Positions 1 to 8,358 of a stretch of DNA of 64,000 bases are shown here, piece by piece. Source of the DNA: JBEKYD01 sp049511335 (lineage in GTDB: Bacteria; Acidobacteriota; Terriglobia; Bryobacterales; Bryobacteraceae). Position 1 is the stretch's first letter; every line of letters begins with the position of its first letter. The notes beneath the pieces are model-generated. The model was not told the DNA's origin and searched no databases. It saw only the letters and a list, made by a program, of their open reading frames with translations. Both the position numbers and the translations under genes were made by a program. The stretch lies in NCBI GenBank assembly GCA_049511335.1, contig JBEKYD010000005.1, positions 1 through 64,000 of the forward strand. The letters run 5' to 3'.

Positions 1-483
1 GGTCTGGTCCAGTCCATCGCCGACGGACGCTGGCAACTGCAGCGCGCCGTCGCCATCGAAGATGCCATCTTCGCCCTCGACGCCGTCGGCGTCCAAGCCG
101 ATTCCGAATACTATGAAGCCATCGTCGCCCTCACCCAGGGCAAAACCTGGCTCGCCCACGACAAGAGCCTCGAACGCATCGCCCTCTACGCCTCACGCAT
201 CCAGCGTCGCGTCGAAAAGGATATCGCCATGCTGCGCCAGCTCCAGGCCGACCGCAAAGCAGCTTTCGAGCAAGCCGTCGAAGAAGCCGAAGCGCTCACC
301 CAACTCGCAGAAAAAGCGGGAGAAACCTACAACCCAGCCACCGATTTCCCGCGCGAGCTGCTGCCCCCGCAATTTGATTTTTCAAATCCGGAAATCGTCC
401 GCCTGATCGCCCACCGTCGCCGCCTCAAAGCGGCCCAGCAGTCGACGCCCAACCCTGAAAAACGCCTCAAAACCGCCGCCTGA
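1..483 (+). CDS. C-terminal part of a conserved hypothetical protein (5' end outside window)
   Basis: The frame is open from the first base to a TGA, giving at least 160 residues; the start lies upstream of the window. The visible part is almost entirely helical and rich in Ala, Glu, Gln and Arg. It includes a segment LVQSIADGRWQLQRAVAIED and a long charged helix in the middle, and ends in a short basic tail. From memory it resembles the C-terminal half of a paralogous family common in Solibacter-type Acidobacteria, whose N-terminus carries an asparagine-rich motif; that part cannot be seen here, so the assignment is weak. Function is unknown. An internal ATG at 229 is not a likely start, because homology-like coding sequence continues upstream of it. 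Confidence 0.7.
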   Translation, partial: GLVQSIADGRWQLQRAVAIEDAIFALDAVGVQADSEYYEAIVALTQGKTWLAHDKSLERIALYASRIQRRVEKDIAMLRQLQADRKAAFEQAVEEAEALTQLAEKAGETYNPATDFPRELLPPQFDFSNPEIVRLIAHRRRLKAAQQSTPNPEKRLKTAA

Positions 484-606
484 TCTATGCCCACCACCCG
501 CTAAATCGCGATCCGCGCCTCGAAGCCACACCTCGATGGTTCACGTGAACGCGAGGTCTGCCCAAAGGCTGGCGCGCCGGGGGCCTTGGGACCACAGCCT
601 CCGGCG

Positions 607-641
607 GCGGGTTGCCGACCCGCTGCAGGTTACCAACCTGC
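607..641. repeat. two tandem small hairpins downstream of the first gene
   Basis: A 6-bp stem (GCGGGT/ACCCGC) is followed directly by a 7-bp stem (GCAGGTT/AACCTGC) with a 3-base loop. They sit between the ends of two convergent genes. No T-run follows on either strand, so this may be an intergenic repeat rather than a terminator. Confidence 0.35.
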
Positions 642-659
642 CCCACAGAGCTCAGTAGC

Positions 660-2768
660 TCAGTAGGCTTGCCCCAGCTTTCGGTCGATACCGCTGGCCA
701 AGCTCACCAGCGCCGGCTCGGTCTCCGCCGCATCCTGGTACGCTACCAGGCGTACGAAGAATGCGCCGCGGCGGAAAGTCAGGCTTTGGCCGTAACTCCG
801 GGCGGCATCGCCCAGGGCCACGGGATGGCTTCCGGCGGAGGGCTCGGATTCGAAGAGCGAACGGGCGGCCGCGGGCGATTCTAGCAGATGGACGTCCGCT
901 ACCGCTTCCACTATTTCCCGATAGCGGTAGCTCGCCGTGAGGGTGCGGCGAACGCCGGCGCGCAGATATCGCTCGGCGTCTCCATCCACGTATTTCCATA
1001 GATCGGCGGCCTCAAACAGGCGAGTTTCACCAACTTTTGTCCAGCCGGGCACGTCGCCGGTCTCCGGCAACCAGGCGGTGGGTTGGGCGGCTCGCCGGAG
1101 CAGGATTTGATTGAGCTTCGACCGGCTCTCGCCCACGCTGGTGACGTAAACGGCGGGCCTGTCCCGCACCGGGCAGGCAAACTCACAGGCGCCGCAGCCG
1201 ACGCAACGCTCGGGATCGATGTACGGCTGGCGGACTTGCTTGGTGTTACCGGCGGCATCGGTCACCTCGGCCGGCCGCAGATAGATGGCCTTGGGCGAGG
1301 TCGGGCACCATTCCTCGCAGACGATGCAATCGGTAGCCATGGCCCAAGGGAGACACCGGCCGCGGTCGTAGAAGGCGGTGCCGAGGCGGATCGGCCGGGC
1401 TTCCGCCGCGGTTCCGGATGGCGCGCCAACCCAGGCTTTCTGCTGCGACGTAAACTCCCAGATCGCGCCGGTGGGGCACACCTGGCCGCAGAGGGTGCAA
1501 CTCGGCTCGCAATATCCCACGCGCGGCGCCAGCACGGGAGTCCAGATGCCCTCCCAACCAGCTTCCGTAAATGCGGGATGCAGGGCGTTGTTCGGGCACA
1601 CCTTCATGCACTCGCCGCAGCGGATGCAGCGCGCCAGGAATTGGCGCTCGTCCAATGCGGCCGGGGGCCGGATCAGCCTCTCGTGCGGCTCGGCGCCAAG
1701 GCCGGTATTGGCGCGCAGCAGGGGAAGCGTAGCCGCTCCGGCCGCGAGCGCCGTCAGCACTTTACGGCGTGGAAGATTCACGCCCTCAACGGTGGTAGGA
1801 GTGCGCGGAAAGAAGCGAAATTGAATGCCGCTTTCGGGACAGTCCGCCACGCAGTTCATACACAGGTGGCATTCGGCTTTGCGCCACCGCGCGCCGGGAA
1901 TGGGATCGTCTCCGCCCTGGCAATGGAGCAGGCAGCGATTGCAATCGCCGCAATGGGCCGGGTGTTTCTCCAGTCCCAGGATCGACCACCGAGAGACCAA
2001 GCCCAATAGCGCGCCCAACGGGCACAGCGCGCGGCACCAGAAGCGAGTGATGCCGAGGTTCAGCGCCAGGATGGCAATGAAGATCGTTCCCAGGAGAAAG
2101 CTTTGGCGAAACTGCACTTGTTTGAAGCTGAGAAGTACGCCCAGCGGCGCGAAGTAACCATGCCCTAGATCGATCAAAGCCTTGAACGCGTAGTTCCAGG
2201 CGGGAAAGATGGAAAGCGCGAACGATCGCACGGCGAGCGAGATCGGGTCGAAGATGCCGGCCAGCGCGCCGCCCGCGAGCGCCACCGTCAGGAGAGCGAA
2301 AAGCAGATAGTATTTGAACGCCTGCCAGCGTTTGTAGCGATTGGAATCGATGCCTTGCCGGCCCGCTTTTCGCTCAGACCGTATACTGCTGGCCAAGTGG
2401 TGGAGCGTCCCGAGCGGGCAGATCCAGCCGCAGAAGAACCGCCCCAGAAACAGCGTCGGAATCAGGATCGCCAAACTCCAAAGCAATCCGCGATAGAGCG
2501 CGTGCGTGGCCAGCGCGTTCACGATGGCGACGAATGGGTCGGTCTCGAGAAAGATTCGTATGGGGTGCGGAAGCCGGTAGGCCGCATCGCCTGCTTCGCC
2601 TGCTGGATAGGAGCCGCGGTATTCGGTGGCGCAGAGAAGGACCAGGAACAGTACGAGAAAGACAACCTGCGACAGCCGGCGCAGCCTGCGAAGGGTCAAC
2701 CAGCTCCAGGCAATCGAGCGGTTGCGCGCGGGTTGTACATCGCCAGGCCCGCGAGACAAGCTTTCCAT
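660..2768 (-). CDS. membrane polyferredoxin, NapH/NosR-like and NapG-like fusion
   Basis: A 702-residue predicted inner-membrane iron-sulfur electron carrier. Hydrophobic segments lie near residues 31-49, 91-112, 150-172 and 220-240. The CxxxCP motifs typical of NapH/NosR/RdxA membrane proteins occur at 113-118 (CGWICP) and 245-250 (CRALCP). Six further cysteine clusters follow, at about 273-283, 300-310, 381-391, 420-431, 481-488 and 522-532, most of CxxCxxCxxxCP type. Between the early and late clusters, residues 332-353 look like an internal twin-arginine signal (LPRRK plus a hydrophobic stretch), as if a NapG-like periplasmic ferredoxin had been joined to NapH. The last ~150 residues have no clusters and may be a DUF6599-type domain. 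The likely role is quinol-linked electron transfer; the partner is unknown. The cytochrome c-containing gene lies 56 bp upstream on the same strand, suggesting an operon. Confidence 0.85.
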   Translation of the reverse strand: MESLSRGPGDVQPARNRSIAWSWLTLRRLRRLSQVVFLVLFLVLLCATEYRGSYPAGEAGDAAYRLPHPIRIFLETDPFVAIVNALATHALYRGLLWSLAILIPTLFLGRFFCGWICPLGTLHHLASSIRSERKAGRQGIDSNRYKRWQAFKYYLLFALLTVALAGGALAGIFDPISLAVRSFALSIFPAWNYAFKALIDLGHGYFAPLGVLLSFKQVQFRQSFLLGTIFIAILALNLGITRFWCRALCPLGALLGLVSRWSILGLEKHPAHCGDCNRCLLHCQGGDDPIPGARWRKAECHLCMNCVADCPESGIQFRFFPRTPTTVEGVNLPRRKVLTALAAGAATLPLLRANTGLGAEPHERLIRPPAALDERQFLARCIRCGECMKVCPNNALHPAFTEAGWEGIWTPVLAPRVGYCEPSCTLCGQVCPTGAIWEFTSQQKAWVGAPSGTAAEARPIRLGTAFYDRGRCLPWAMATDCIVCEEWCPTSPKAIYLRPAEVTDAAGNTKQVRQPYIDPERCVGCGACEFACPVRDRPAVYVTSVGESRSKLNQILLRRAAQPTAWLPETGDVPGWTKVGETRLFEAADLWKYVDGDAERYLRAGVRRTLTASYRYREIVEAVADVHLLESPAAARSLFESEPSAGSHPVALGDAARSYGQSLTFRRGAFFVRLVAYQDAAETEPALVSLASGIDRKLGQAY

Positions 2769-2824
2769 TCCAGTATACGCATGGGAAATGACGCCGCGGC
2801 CTCGCCCTCGGCTAGCCCGGCGGC

Positions 2825-3709
2825 TCAGAGCTCAGCGGTCAGGAAACTGACGACATCCGCGACTTCGTCGTCATCCAAAACCAGATTTGGCAGCCGCGGG
2901 TGCCTGGTCCGCGTGAACATGCCCTTGCCCTCCCGCGCTAGCTTGGCGGCCAGCACCTTCGCGTCCCGGGCGCCGCTAGTTGCGCGCAGTGCAGGAGCGA
3001 ACCGCGTCCCTTCGCCGAGCGTTCCATGGCAGCTTGCGCATCCGCTTTCCTGGAATATGGACTGCCCGGATAGCGGCGAGGCAGCCGGCCGCAGCCGGCT
3101 CATGAGCATCCGCGCCGGCTTCAGGCTCCCGCGCAGAACGCGGAATTCGCTGGCCGCAAACACAAACCGGTCGGCCAAGAGTTCTTGTTCGGTAAACGCC
3201 GGCTTGGCCACGCCATGGGACAGGTGGTATTTCGCTCCGGCAAAGACGTGGAACAACTCATGCGCCACAACCCGGCCCACCGCGCGGCCCAAGGCTCGGT
3301 CGCGATCGTTCGCCTCGGCGCCGATCAGGCCCTTCCGCAGAAAGTCGCGTATGCGGTCGCAGTCGATATCGGCATATGGAAGGACGATGCCATCGCCGAC
3401 ATGCGTAACGCCCAGCGGGCCCGAGGAATTGCGGTCGGCGGACAGGTTGGTGGCCCGGCAACTACCCTTGAACGTAATGACCGCGAGTTGCGCCGCCATT
3501 TCGTCGCCGTGTGCGGCGCTCAGGGCTTTCCACTCGAACGGGAAGCCCACCGGCGACATGATCTTTTGCACTTCCTCGCGGATGGCGTCGAACGCCGCGG
3601 GGGACGGATCGTGCTCGAACTGGGCGTAAAGGGCAACCGGAATGGCCGGCCTGGGCCCTTCCCGCGCGGGCAACGCGGCCAGCGCGATCAAAGCCAGAAA
3701 ATACTTCAT
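2825..3709 (-). CDS. secreted putative zinc metalloprotease fused to cytochrome c domain
   Basis: A 294-residue protein with a short N-terminal signal-like segment (MKYFLALIALAALPA). Residues 150-154 are HELFH, a zincin-type HExxH motif, followed by E175 in FTEQE as a possible third ligand. Residues 224-228 are CASCH, a class I cytochrome c heme site, with M264 a possible distal ligand. The C-terminal ~85 residues look like a compact mono-heme domain ('Cytochrome c, class I'). A protease-like domain joined to a heme domain is uncommon; proteolytic activity is inferred only from the motif. The gene is immediately upstream of the polyferredoxin gene on the same strand, which points to a shared periplasmic redox function. 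Confidence 0.75.
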   Translation of the reverse strand: MKYFLALIALAALPAREGPRPAIPVALYAQFEHDPSPAAFDAIREEVQKIMSPVGFPFEWKALSAAHGDEMAAQLAVITFKGSCRATNLSADRNSSGPLGVTHVGDGIVLPYADIDCDRIRDFLRKGLIGAEANDRDRALGRAVGRVVAHELFHVFAGAKYHLSHGVAKPAFTEQELLADRFVFAASEFRVLRGSLKPARMLMSRLRPAASPLSGQSIFQESGCASCHGTLGEGTRFAPALRATSGARDAKVLAAKLAREGKGMFTRTRHPRLPNLVLDDDEVADVVSFLTAEL

Positions 3710-3736
3710 GGTATTTTCAGCTACTTTTATCTTAAA

Positions 3737-3862
3737 TCAATTTGATCGAGGCCGATCCGAAAAAAGAGCCGCTACCGTAAGTAAGCACCGCTCCAACTGT
3801 TCTTCGGCATACAGGGTCAGACAATCGTTGTCGAATCCCTGCTCATCGACGAAGTCGATCAT
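3737..3862 (-). CDS. possible 41-residue small protein
   Basis: A short acidic reading frame starts with ATG 25 bp after the stop of the YbaK gene on the same strand. It is preceded by TAAGGAC, a plausible ribosome binding site about 4-5 bases from the start. The protein is acidic and hydrophilic with two cysteines (MIDFVDEQGFDNDCLTLYAE then EQLERCLL). I recognise no family. It could be a genuine small gene or the decayed end of a larger one; translation is unproven. Confidence 0.3.
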   Translation of the reverse strand: MIDFVDEQGFDNDCLTLYAEEQLERCLLTVAALFSDRPRSN

Positions 3863-3887
3863 CTTGTCCTTAATCAGACCTTGCCGA

Positions 3888-4376
3888 TCACCAGCCGCGG
3901 GCTGGCTCCAGGTCGCGTACCAGGGAAACGAGCCGCGGCGAAGCCAGGCGCCGGAATTCCCCCATCCGCATGTGAATCGTCTCCTGGTGCGACCCGGCAT
4001 GAAACGCAATCGTGTCCTGGCCCGCTAAAGTAGTGTCCAGGTATACCGGCATCCCGTACAGGGGTCCGAGAGGGGGCATGGCGCCCACTTCGCAATCGGG
4101 GAAGAGCTTCACCAGTTCCGCCTCCGTGGCCAGCCGTGCTTGAGAGAGCTCCAACGCGGAACGAGCTTCATGCAGATCCACCAGCCGGTTGGCCGGAATG
4201 ACGACGATGCGACCCGCGCCATCGCCGAAGATCACTACCGCTTTGGCAACCTCCCGTGGGGGCAGGTGCTCCGCGGCGGCCACCTCGCGGGCAGTGAAGG
4301 CCTGGGGATGAGTGGTAAGAGTAAACTCCGCGTGGTGGGAATCGAGGAAACTACGCAGTCGCTCCGAAAGCGGCAT
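3888..4376 (-). CDS. YbaK/ProX-type aminoacyl-tRNA deacylase
   Basis: A 162-residue cytoplasmic protein that belongs to the YbaK/aminoacyl-tRNA synthetase-associated domain superfamily. Members hydrolyse misacylated tRNA (for example Cys- or Ala-tRNAPro) in trans. The sequence spans the whole single-domain fold: residues 18-50 carry TLTTHPQAFTAREVAAAEH and the invariant catalytic-type lysine in AKAVVIF (K45). The central glycine-rich segment GAMPPLGPLYGMPVYLD matches the family's conserved loop, followed by the AGSHQETIHM strand. Substrate specificity cannot be told from sequence. It is divergent from efp across a 158-bp gap, so two translation-fidelity genes share an upstream region. Confidence 0.88.
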   Translation of the reverse strand: MPLSERLRSFLDSHHAEFTLTTHPQAFTAREVAAAEHLPPREVAKAVVIFGDGAGRIVVIPANRLVDLHEARSALELSQARLATEAELVKLFPDCEVGAMPPLGPLYGMPVYLDTTLAGQDTIAFHAGSHQETIHMRMGEFRRLASPRLVSLVRDLEPARGW

Positions 4377-4534
4377 AGGAACCTCCGCTGAAACGAATTA
4401 TACGTCTAAATCGTGCCGCGAACCATCCCATAAATTCGATTCGGATCCTGAATATCCGAAATGCGTTCCGCGATGAACTCGGGAGACTCCAAGGCCGACG
4501 GGAGGTAGAATGGATTCCGTCACAGGAGCCGACC

Positions 4535-5119
4535 ATGGTGCTTGCGTCTCAGATGCGCGCGGGAATGGCGATTGTATTTGAAAATCAGACCTATCGCGTA
4601 GTCGCCGCGGAATACCACCCGGGCCAGGGCAAAATGGGCGGCGCCACGCACGCCCGCCTGCAAAATCTCGAAACGGGAACATTTCGCGAGCACAGTTTCC
4701 GCGCCGAACTGAAGCTTCAGGATCTTCCCGTCCAGAGGCAGAGCCTGGAGTTCCTTTACGCGGACGGCACTCAACTTTGCTTGATGGATCCCGAAAACTA
4801 CGAGCAAACGGAGATTGCGCGCACGGTGGTCGGCCCCCGCGCCGCTTTTCTGGAACCGGGAATGAAGCTGCCGGTGGATTTCGTCAATGGGCGGCCGGTG
4901 CACGTATTGTTTCCGGACATGATCGAGGTGAAGATCGCGGACACGGCGCCGGCGACGCACCAGCAGGCGGACAGCGCGTTCAAGCCGGCCAAACTCGCCA
5001 ACGGCGTCGAGATCATGGTGCCGCAATTCATCAAGGCGGGAGACCTGATCCGCCTCGACCTGGAGACGATGAAGTATATGGATCGGGCCCGGCCGGACGC
5101 CAAGGCGAAGAACGGGTGA
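4535..5119 (+). CDS. efp: elongation factor P
   Basis: A 194-residue EF-P. It has the N-terminal KOW-like domain (MRAGMAIVFENQTYRVV), the central OB domain (EFLYADGTQLCLMDPENYEQ) and the C-terminal OB domain ending QFIKAGDLIRLDLETMKYMDR. EF-P binds between the ribosomal P and E sites and relieves stalling at polyproline. The tip loop that normally carries the modified residue reads YHPGQGKMGGATHARL; compared with E. coli PGKGQAFARV it appears two residues longer, with Lys33 displaced. A short basic tail extends past the usual end. The start ATG is preceded by ACAGGAG at 7-8 bases. No EpmA/EpmB, EarP or YmfI gene is nearby, so the modification state is unknown. Confidence 0.95.
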   Translation: MVLASQMRAGMAIVFENQTYRVVAAEYHPGQGKMGGATHARLQNLETGTFREHSFRAELKLQDLPVQRQSLEFLYADGTQLCLMDPENYEQTEIARTVVGPRAAFLEPGMKLPVDFVNGRPVHVLFPDMIEVKIADTAPATHQQADSAFKPAKLANGVEIMVPQFIKAGDLIRLDLETMKYMDRARPDAKAKNG

Positions 5120-5170
5120 GGGTGTTGGACTGACCGCAACGCGGCTAATGAAACCGGTCGAACGCCGCCG

Positions 5171-5488
5171 CTACTGGACGATCCCGCCGCCGGCATGGGG
5201 TTCGAGTCGGATTTCTCCGAAAGCCGCTTCATATTGGGTTACATTTTGCTGCAGGACGCTGAGCAGCGCCTTGGCCTGTTGCGGGCTTACGTAGATCCCC
5301 TGAAAGTTGTGGATGGCGACGTTGTCGGCGGCGGTTTGGTTTACCCTCCCAAACAGCAGCAGGAAATCCCACAGGTTGACCCGCACTTGCACGCTGTTGG
5401 CATAATTCTCCCGGTATTCGGGCGTATTGATCAATTGGATCTTGGTTGGAACGGGCGGAGTCATGGTTTTCAGCGTAGCACCCGGCAC
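5171..5488 (-). CDS. DUF3467 family protein
   Basis: A 105-residue protein matching the DUF3467 pattern: YANSVQVRVNLWDFLLLFGR, a middle strand region, then GIYVSPQQAKALLSVLQQNV and YEAAFGEI near the end. The family is small, cytoplasmic and of unknown function. The longest frame starts with GTG; an in-frame ATG eight codons later (position 5464, MTPPVPTK) is an equally good start, and neither has a strong ribosome binding site. It converges on efp with about 50 bp between stops. It is divergent from the small zinc-ribbon gene that follows. Confidence 0.75.
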   Translation of the reverse strand: MPGATLKTMTPPVPTKIQLINTPEYRENYANSVQVRVNLWDFLLLFGRVNQTAADNVAIHNFQGIYVSPQQAKALLSVLQQNVTQYEAAFGEIRLEPHAGGGIVQ

Positions 5489-5563
5489 ATGGTTTAAGAA
5501 TCTTTACGAAATCGTAAGAACTCCGGCCGCGGCCGAAGCGTCCGATGAATTGAGGAAAAGGCG

Positions 5564-5752
5564 ATGCAAAAGCCAATCGCGATCGAAACCAGAGTTACGG
5601 GGCGGGTCCACTGCCCGATCTGCACCCATACCGTGCCGGCTGAAATTGTCCTGAAGGGCAAGCACATCCGGATTGTCGCCGGGCAGAAGTGCGGACGCTG
5701 CCGTTCGTCGCTGGACGTGGGTCTTATCGTACAGATTCCGGAAGCCGCGTAA
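5564..5752 (+). CDS. small zinc-ribbon protein
   Basis: A 62-residue protein with two CxxC knuckles, CPIC at 17-20 and CGRC at 43-46, separated by a beta-rich stretch. This is the spacing of a zinc ribbon. ATG is preceded by GAGGAAAAGG, a strong ribosome binding site. There is no signal peptide. No named family is recognised; it could bind nucleic acid or act as a subunit adaptor. The next small gene also has paired CxxC motifs and may be functionally related. Confidence 0.65.
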   Translation: MQKPIAIETRVTGRVHCPICTHTVPAEIVLKGKHIRIVAGQKCGRCRSSLDVGLIVQIPEAA

Positions 5753-5846
5753 GAGGCCTAGTACCGACACTCCGGAAATATAGGGTTGTGACCGGGCTGG
5801 CTTTTTGCGATAGTGTTATCAGGCTGAAACAAAGGCTGGCGGCGCC

Positions 5847-6074
5847 ATGAAACGCAAACTGCAACCCAAGCCGGAGACCATCGTACCAGCGGAGATTCTG
5901 GAACTTGCCCAACCGGCTACCGGCGATTTGATCGGTAAAGTTAAGGCCGGAAAGTGCTCCGTATGCGGTGGTGAGACCACCGCGGGCTCAGGTGAAGCCC
6001 TGTGTTGGGTGTGCCGGCGGCTCAAGATCAGCGCGTGGCGGGATACCGAACAGCAGTTGCCCATCCAGGAATAG
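5847..6074 (+). CDS. small zinc-binding protein with two CxxC motifs
   Basis: A 75-residue protein. Its N-terminal half is basic then acidic (KPETIVPAEILELAQ). Its C-terminal half carries CSVCGG at 37-42 and CWVC at 53-56, a compact four-cysteine zinc site. It follows the previous zinc-ribbon gene on the same strand after about 95 bp and converges on the ABC-F gene. No named family is recognised and function is unknown. Confidence 0.6.
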   Translation: MKRKLQPKPETIVPAEILELAQPATGDLIGKVKAGKCSVCGGETTAGSGEALCWVCRRLKISAWRDTEQQLPIQE

Positions 6075-6101
6075 CGATACCCTTGGTTCCCGATTCCGCG
6101 C

Positions 6102-8033
6102 TCACGAATTGGCTTCAATTTCGTGCGCCACGTCTTCCCATTCCTGCATTAGCCCCTCGAGCCGCGCGCGACGAGCGTCCAAGAGCCCCGCAATGCGTTG
6201 CGTCTCCTCCGCGTTAACGAAATTCCCCAAAGCCAGCTCGTGATCCTGAATTTCTGCTTCCAGGCGGGCGACCTCTTCCTCAATCTCGCGCCGCCGCTGT
6301 TCCATTTTTCGAATTTTGATCGGGTTGACGCGCCGCTCGGGTTCCTTCGGCTGCGGCGGCTCGGCGGCGGAAACCGTTCCGACCGCGAAGACCGGCCCGG
6401 CTTCCGGCTCGGCTGGGGCCATCGAGCCTCCGCCGCTCTTGCGCCATTGGTAATCCTCGTAATTGCCGGGGTAGACGGTGACGCGGCCGTCTTCCACTTC
6501 GAACACCCGGGTGGCGAGCTTATCGATGAAATAGCGATCGTGGGAAACAAATACCACCGTGCCGGAGAATTGCTCGAGCGCGCCCAGCAGAACGTCCTTG
6601 GCCTGCATATCCAGGTGATTGGTGGGCTCATCCAGGAGTAGAAAATTGGATGGCATCAGGAGCATTCGCGCCAGCGCATAGCGGTTTCGCTCGCCGCCCG
6701 AAAGCACGCGAACGGTCTTGAACACGTCGTCCTCGGAAAAGAGGAACGACCCCAGGACGGTTCGCAGCTCGGTATTGGTGGCGCGCGGCGCGACGCTCGC
6801 GAGGTCGTCCAGGAGACGCGCGTCGGCATCGAGCTCCTTGTATTGATCCTGGGCGAAGTAATCGGGCTGGACATTGTGCCCCAACACGTATTCTCCGCTC
6901 GAGAGCGGCTCGGTCCCGGCCAGCAGTTTGATCAGGGTGGACTTGCCCGCGCCGTTCACGCCCACCAGCGCGATCCGGTCGCCGCGCTCGATCAGAAAGT
7001 CGACCTCGCCGAAGACCCGATGGCCGCCGTAGCTTTTGGCGACCTGCTTGAATTCGGCCACCACGCGTCCGCTTGGATTCGGTTGCGGGAAACGGAAACG
7101 GATAGCTTTTTCCTGGGGCGGCAACTCGATGCGCTCGATGCGTTCGAGCTCCTTGATGCGGCTCTGCACCTGCTTGGCCTTGGTGGCCTGGTAGCGAAAG
7201 CGGTTGATGAAGGCTTCCAACTGGCGGATGCGATCCTGCTGGTTGTCGTAGGCAGACTGAAGCTGCGCCCGCCGCTCGGTTTTCTGTTGTTCGTAACGCG
7301 TGTATCCGCCGGTGTAGAAATGCAGGTTCTTGTTCCAAAGCTCCACGATCCGGCGCACCGTGACATCCAGAAAATAGCGGTCGTGCGAGACCAGCACGAA
7401 AGCGTTCGGGTAATTCGACAGATAATCCTCGAGCCAGTTGCGCGCTTCCAGGTCGAGGTGATTGGTAGGCTCGTCGAGCAGCAGCAGGTTGGGCTTTTCG
7501 AGCAGCAGTTTGGCCAGGGCGATACGCATCTGCCAGCCGCCGGAGAATTCCTCGGTACTGCGTTTCCAATCGCGCTCCGGAAATCCCAAGCCGCTCAACA
7601 CCGCGCCCACCTGGGCTTCCACCGAATATCCGTCGCGCGCCCGAAACTCGCTTTCGGCGCGGTGGAAGCGATCCGCCACCTGCTGGTATTCGGCCGATGC
7701 GGGGTCGATCTCGCCCATCCGCCGCGCCAGCTCTTCCTGTTCCAGCTCGAGCGCCCGCAGATCGGCGAAAACCGTCATGCATTCGGCGAAGACGGTTCGG
7801 CCGGAAAGCGACAATCCTTCCTGCGGCAGGTACCCGATGGAGATGCCTTTTTGCGCCGAAACGGACCCGGAGTCGAGACCCTCCAGCCCTGCCAACACCT
7901 TCAGCAGCGAGGACTTACCAGTCCCGTTGGCGCCCACGATGCCGACCTTCTCATTGGGCGTCACCAGCCAGGAGACGTTGTCAAAAAGAACCTTGGGCCC
8001 ATACCGCTTGCCCGCCGCGGAAAGTTGGATCAT
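6102..8033 (-). CDS. ABC-F family ATPase (Uup/EttA/YheS type)
   Basis: A 643-residue cytoplasmic protein with two ABC ATPase domains in one chain and no membrane segments, the ABC-F layout. The first domain has Walker A GANGTGKSS (~34-42), signature SGGWQ and Walker B LLLLDEPTNHLD. The linker (~245-310) is long, basic and helical (P-site tRNA interaction motif region). The second domain has Walker A GVNGAGKST, signature SGGERNR and a second LLLDEPTNHLD. The C-terminal ~75 residues form a charged coiled coil (KMEQRRREIEEEVARLEAEI), as in Uup/YheS. ABC-F proteins act on ribosomes stalled or misassembled at the peptidyl-transferase centre. Which subfamily this is cannot be fixed from sequence alone. 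A Pro/Ala-rich spacer at ~535-560 precedes the coil. Confidence 0.9.
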   Translation of the reverse strand: MIQLSAAGKRYGPKVLFDNVSWLVTPNEKVGIVGANGTGKSSLLKVLAGLEGLDSGSVSAQKGISIGYLPQEGLSLSGRTVFAECMTVFADLRALELEQEELARRMGEIDPASAEYQQVADRFHRAESEFRARDGYSVEAQVGAVLSGLGFPERDWKRSTEEFSGGWQMRIALAKLLLEKPNLLLLDEPTNHLDLEARNWLEDYLSNYPNAFVLVSHDRYFLDVTVRRIVELWNKNLHFYTGGYTRYEQQKTERRAQLQSAYDNQQDRIRQLEAFINRFRYQATKAKQVQSRIKELERIERIELPPQEKAIRFRFPQPNPSGRVVAEFKQVAKSYGGHRVFGEVDFLIERGDRIALVGVNGAGKSTLIKLLAGTEPLSSGEYVLGHNVQPDYFAQDQYKELDADARLLDDLASVAPRATNTELRTVLGSFLFSEDDVFKTVRVLSGGERNRYALARMLLMPSNFLLLDEPTNHLDMQAKDVLLGALEQFSGTVVFVSHDRYFIDKLATRVFEVEDGRVTVYPGNYEDYQWRKSGGGSMAPAEPEAGPVFAVGTVSAAEPPQPKEPERRVNPIKIRKMEQRRREIEEEVARLEAEIQDHELALGNFVNAEETQRIAGLLDARRARLEGLMQEWEDVAHEIEANS

Positions 8034-8100
8034 GCAATGTGCCGGGGAATGAATGGAACCGGAAAGGCTATTGTACCGCCCGGCGTCGGCTGCTTTAGCT

Positions 8101-8302
8101 TATTGCCGCATACCTGAGACATCCGCAAAAGTTGTAGGGCGGACGCCCTCGTCCGCAGCCGGCCCCCGGCCGGCTCTTCGCCGGTATCGGAGCTTGATTC
8201 CTGTGGAGAAGTGCGGGACGAGGGCGTCCCGCGCGGACCAGGGCGTCCGCCCTACTAAACTAATGATGGCGTGCCGAATCCTGCGAAGGGTGTGTGGTAT
8301 TC
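8101..8302. repeat. palindromic MITE-like element, copy 1
   Basis: The core (8134-8255) begins GTAGGGCGGACGCCCT and ends with its near-perfect complement GGGCGTCCGCCCTAC, enclosing a GC-rich middle with its own hairpin (AGCCGGCCCCCGGCCGGCT). A second copy at 61529-61783 shares the core, the flank CTACTAAACTAATGATG and degraded outer ends. It contains no protein gene. It fills most of the 325-bp gap upstream of the UPF0182 gene, where it may also carry promoter or leader sequence. Confidence 0.75.
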
Positions 8303-8358
8303 GTTCCCGGCCATTGTTCGGCCCGCCACCCTCCCCGCCCGGTGCTACTCTCTTGGCT

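Noticed and set aside
1083..2009. A 308-codon plus-strand frame
   Set aside because: Antisense to the polyferredoxin gene, whose cysteine motifs are unmistakable.
6843..8117. A 424-codon plus-strand frame
   Set aside because: Antisense to the ABC-F ATPase with intact Walker and signature motifs.
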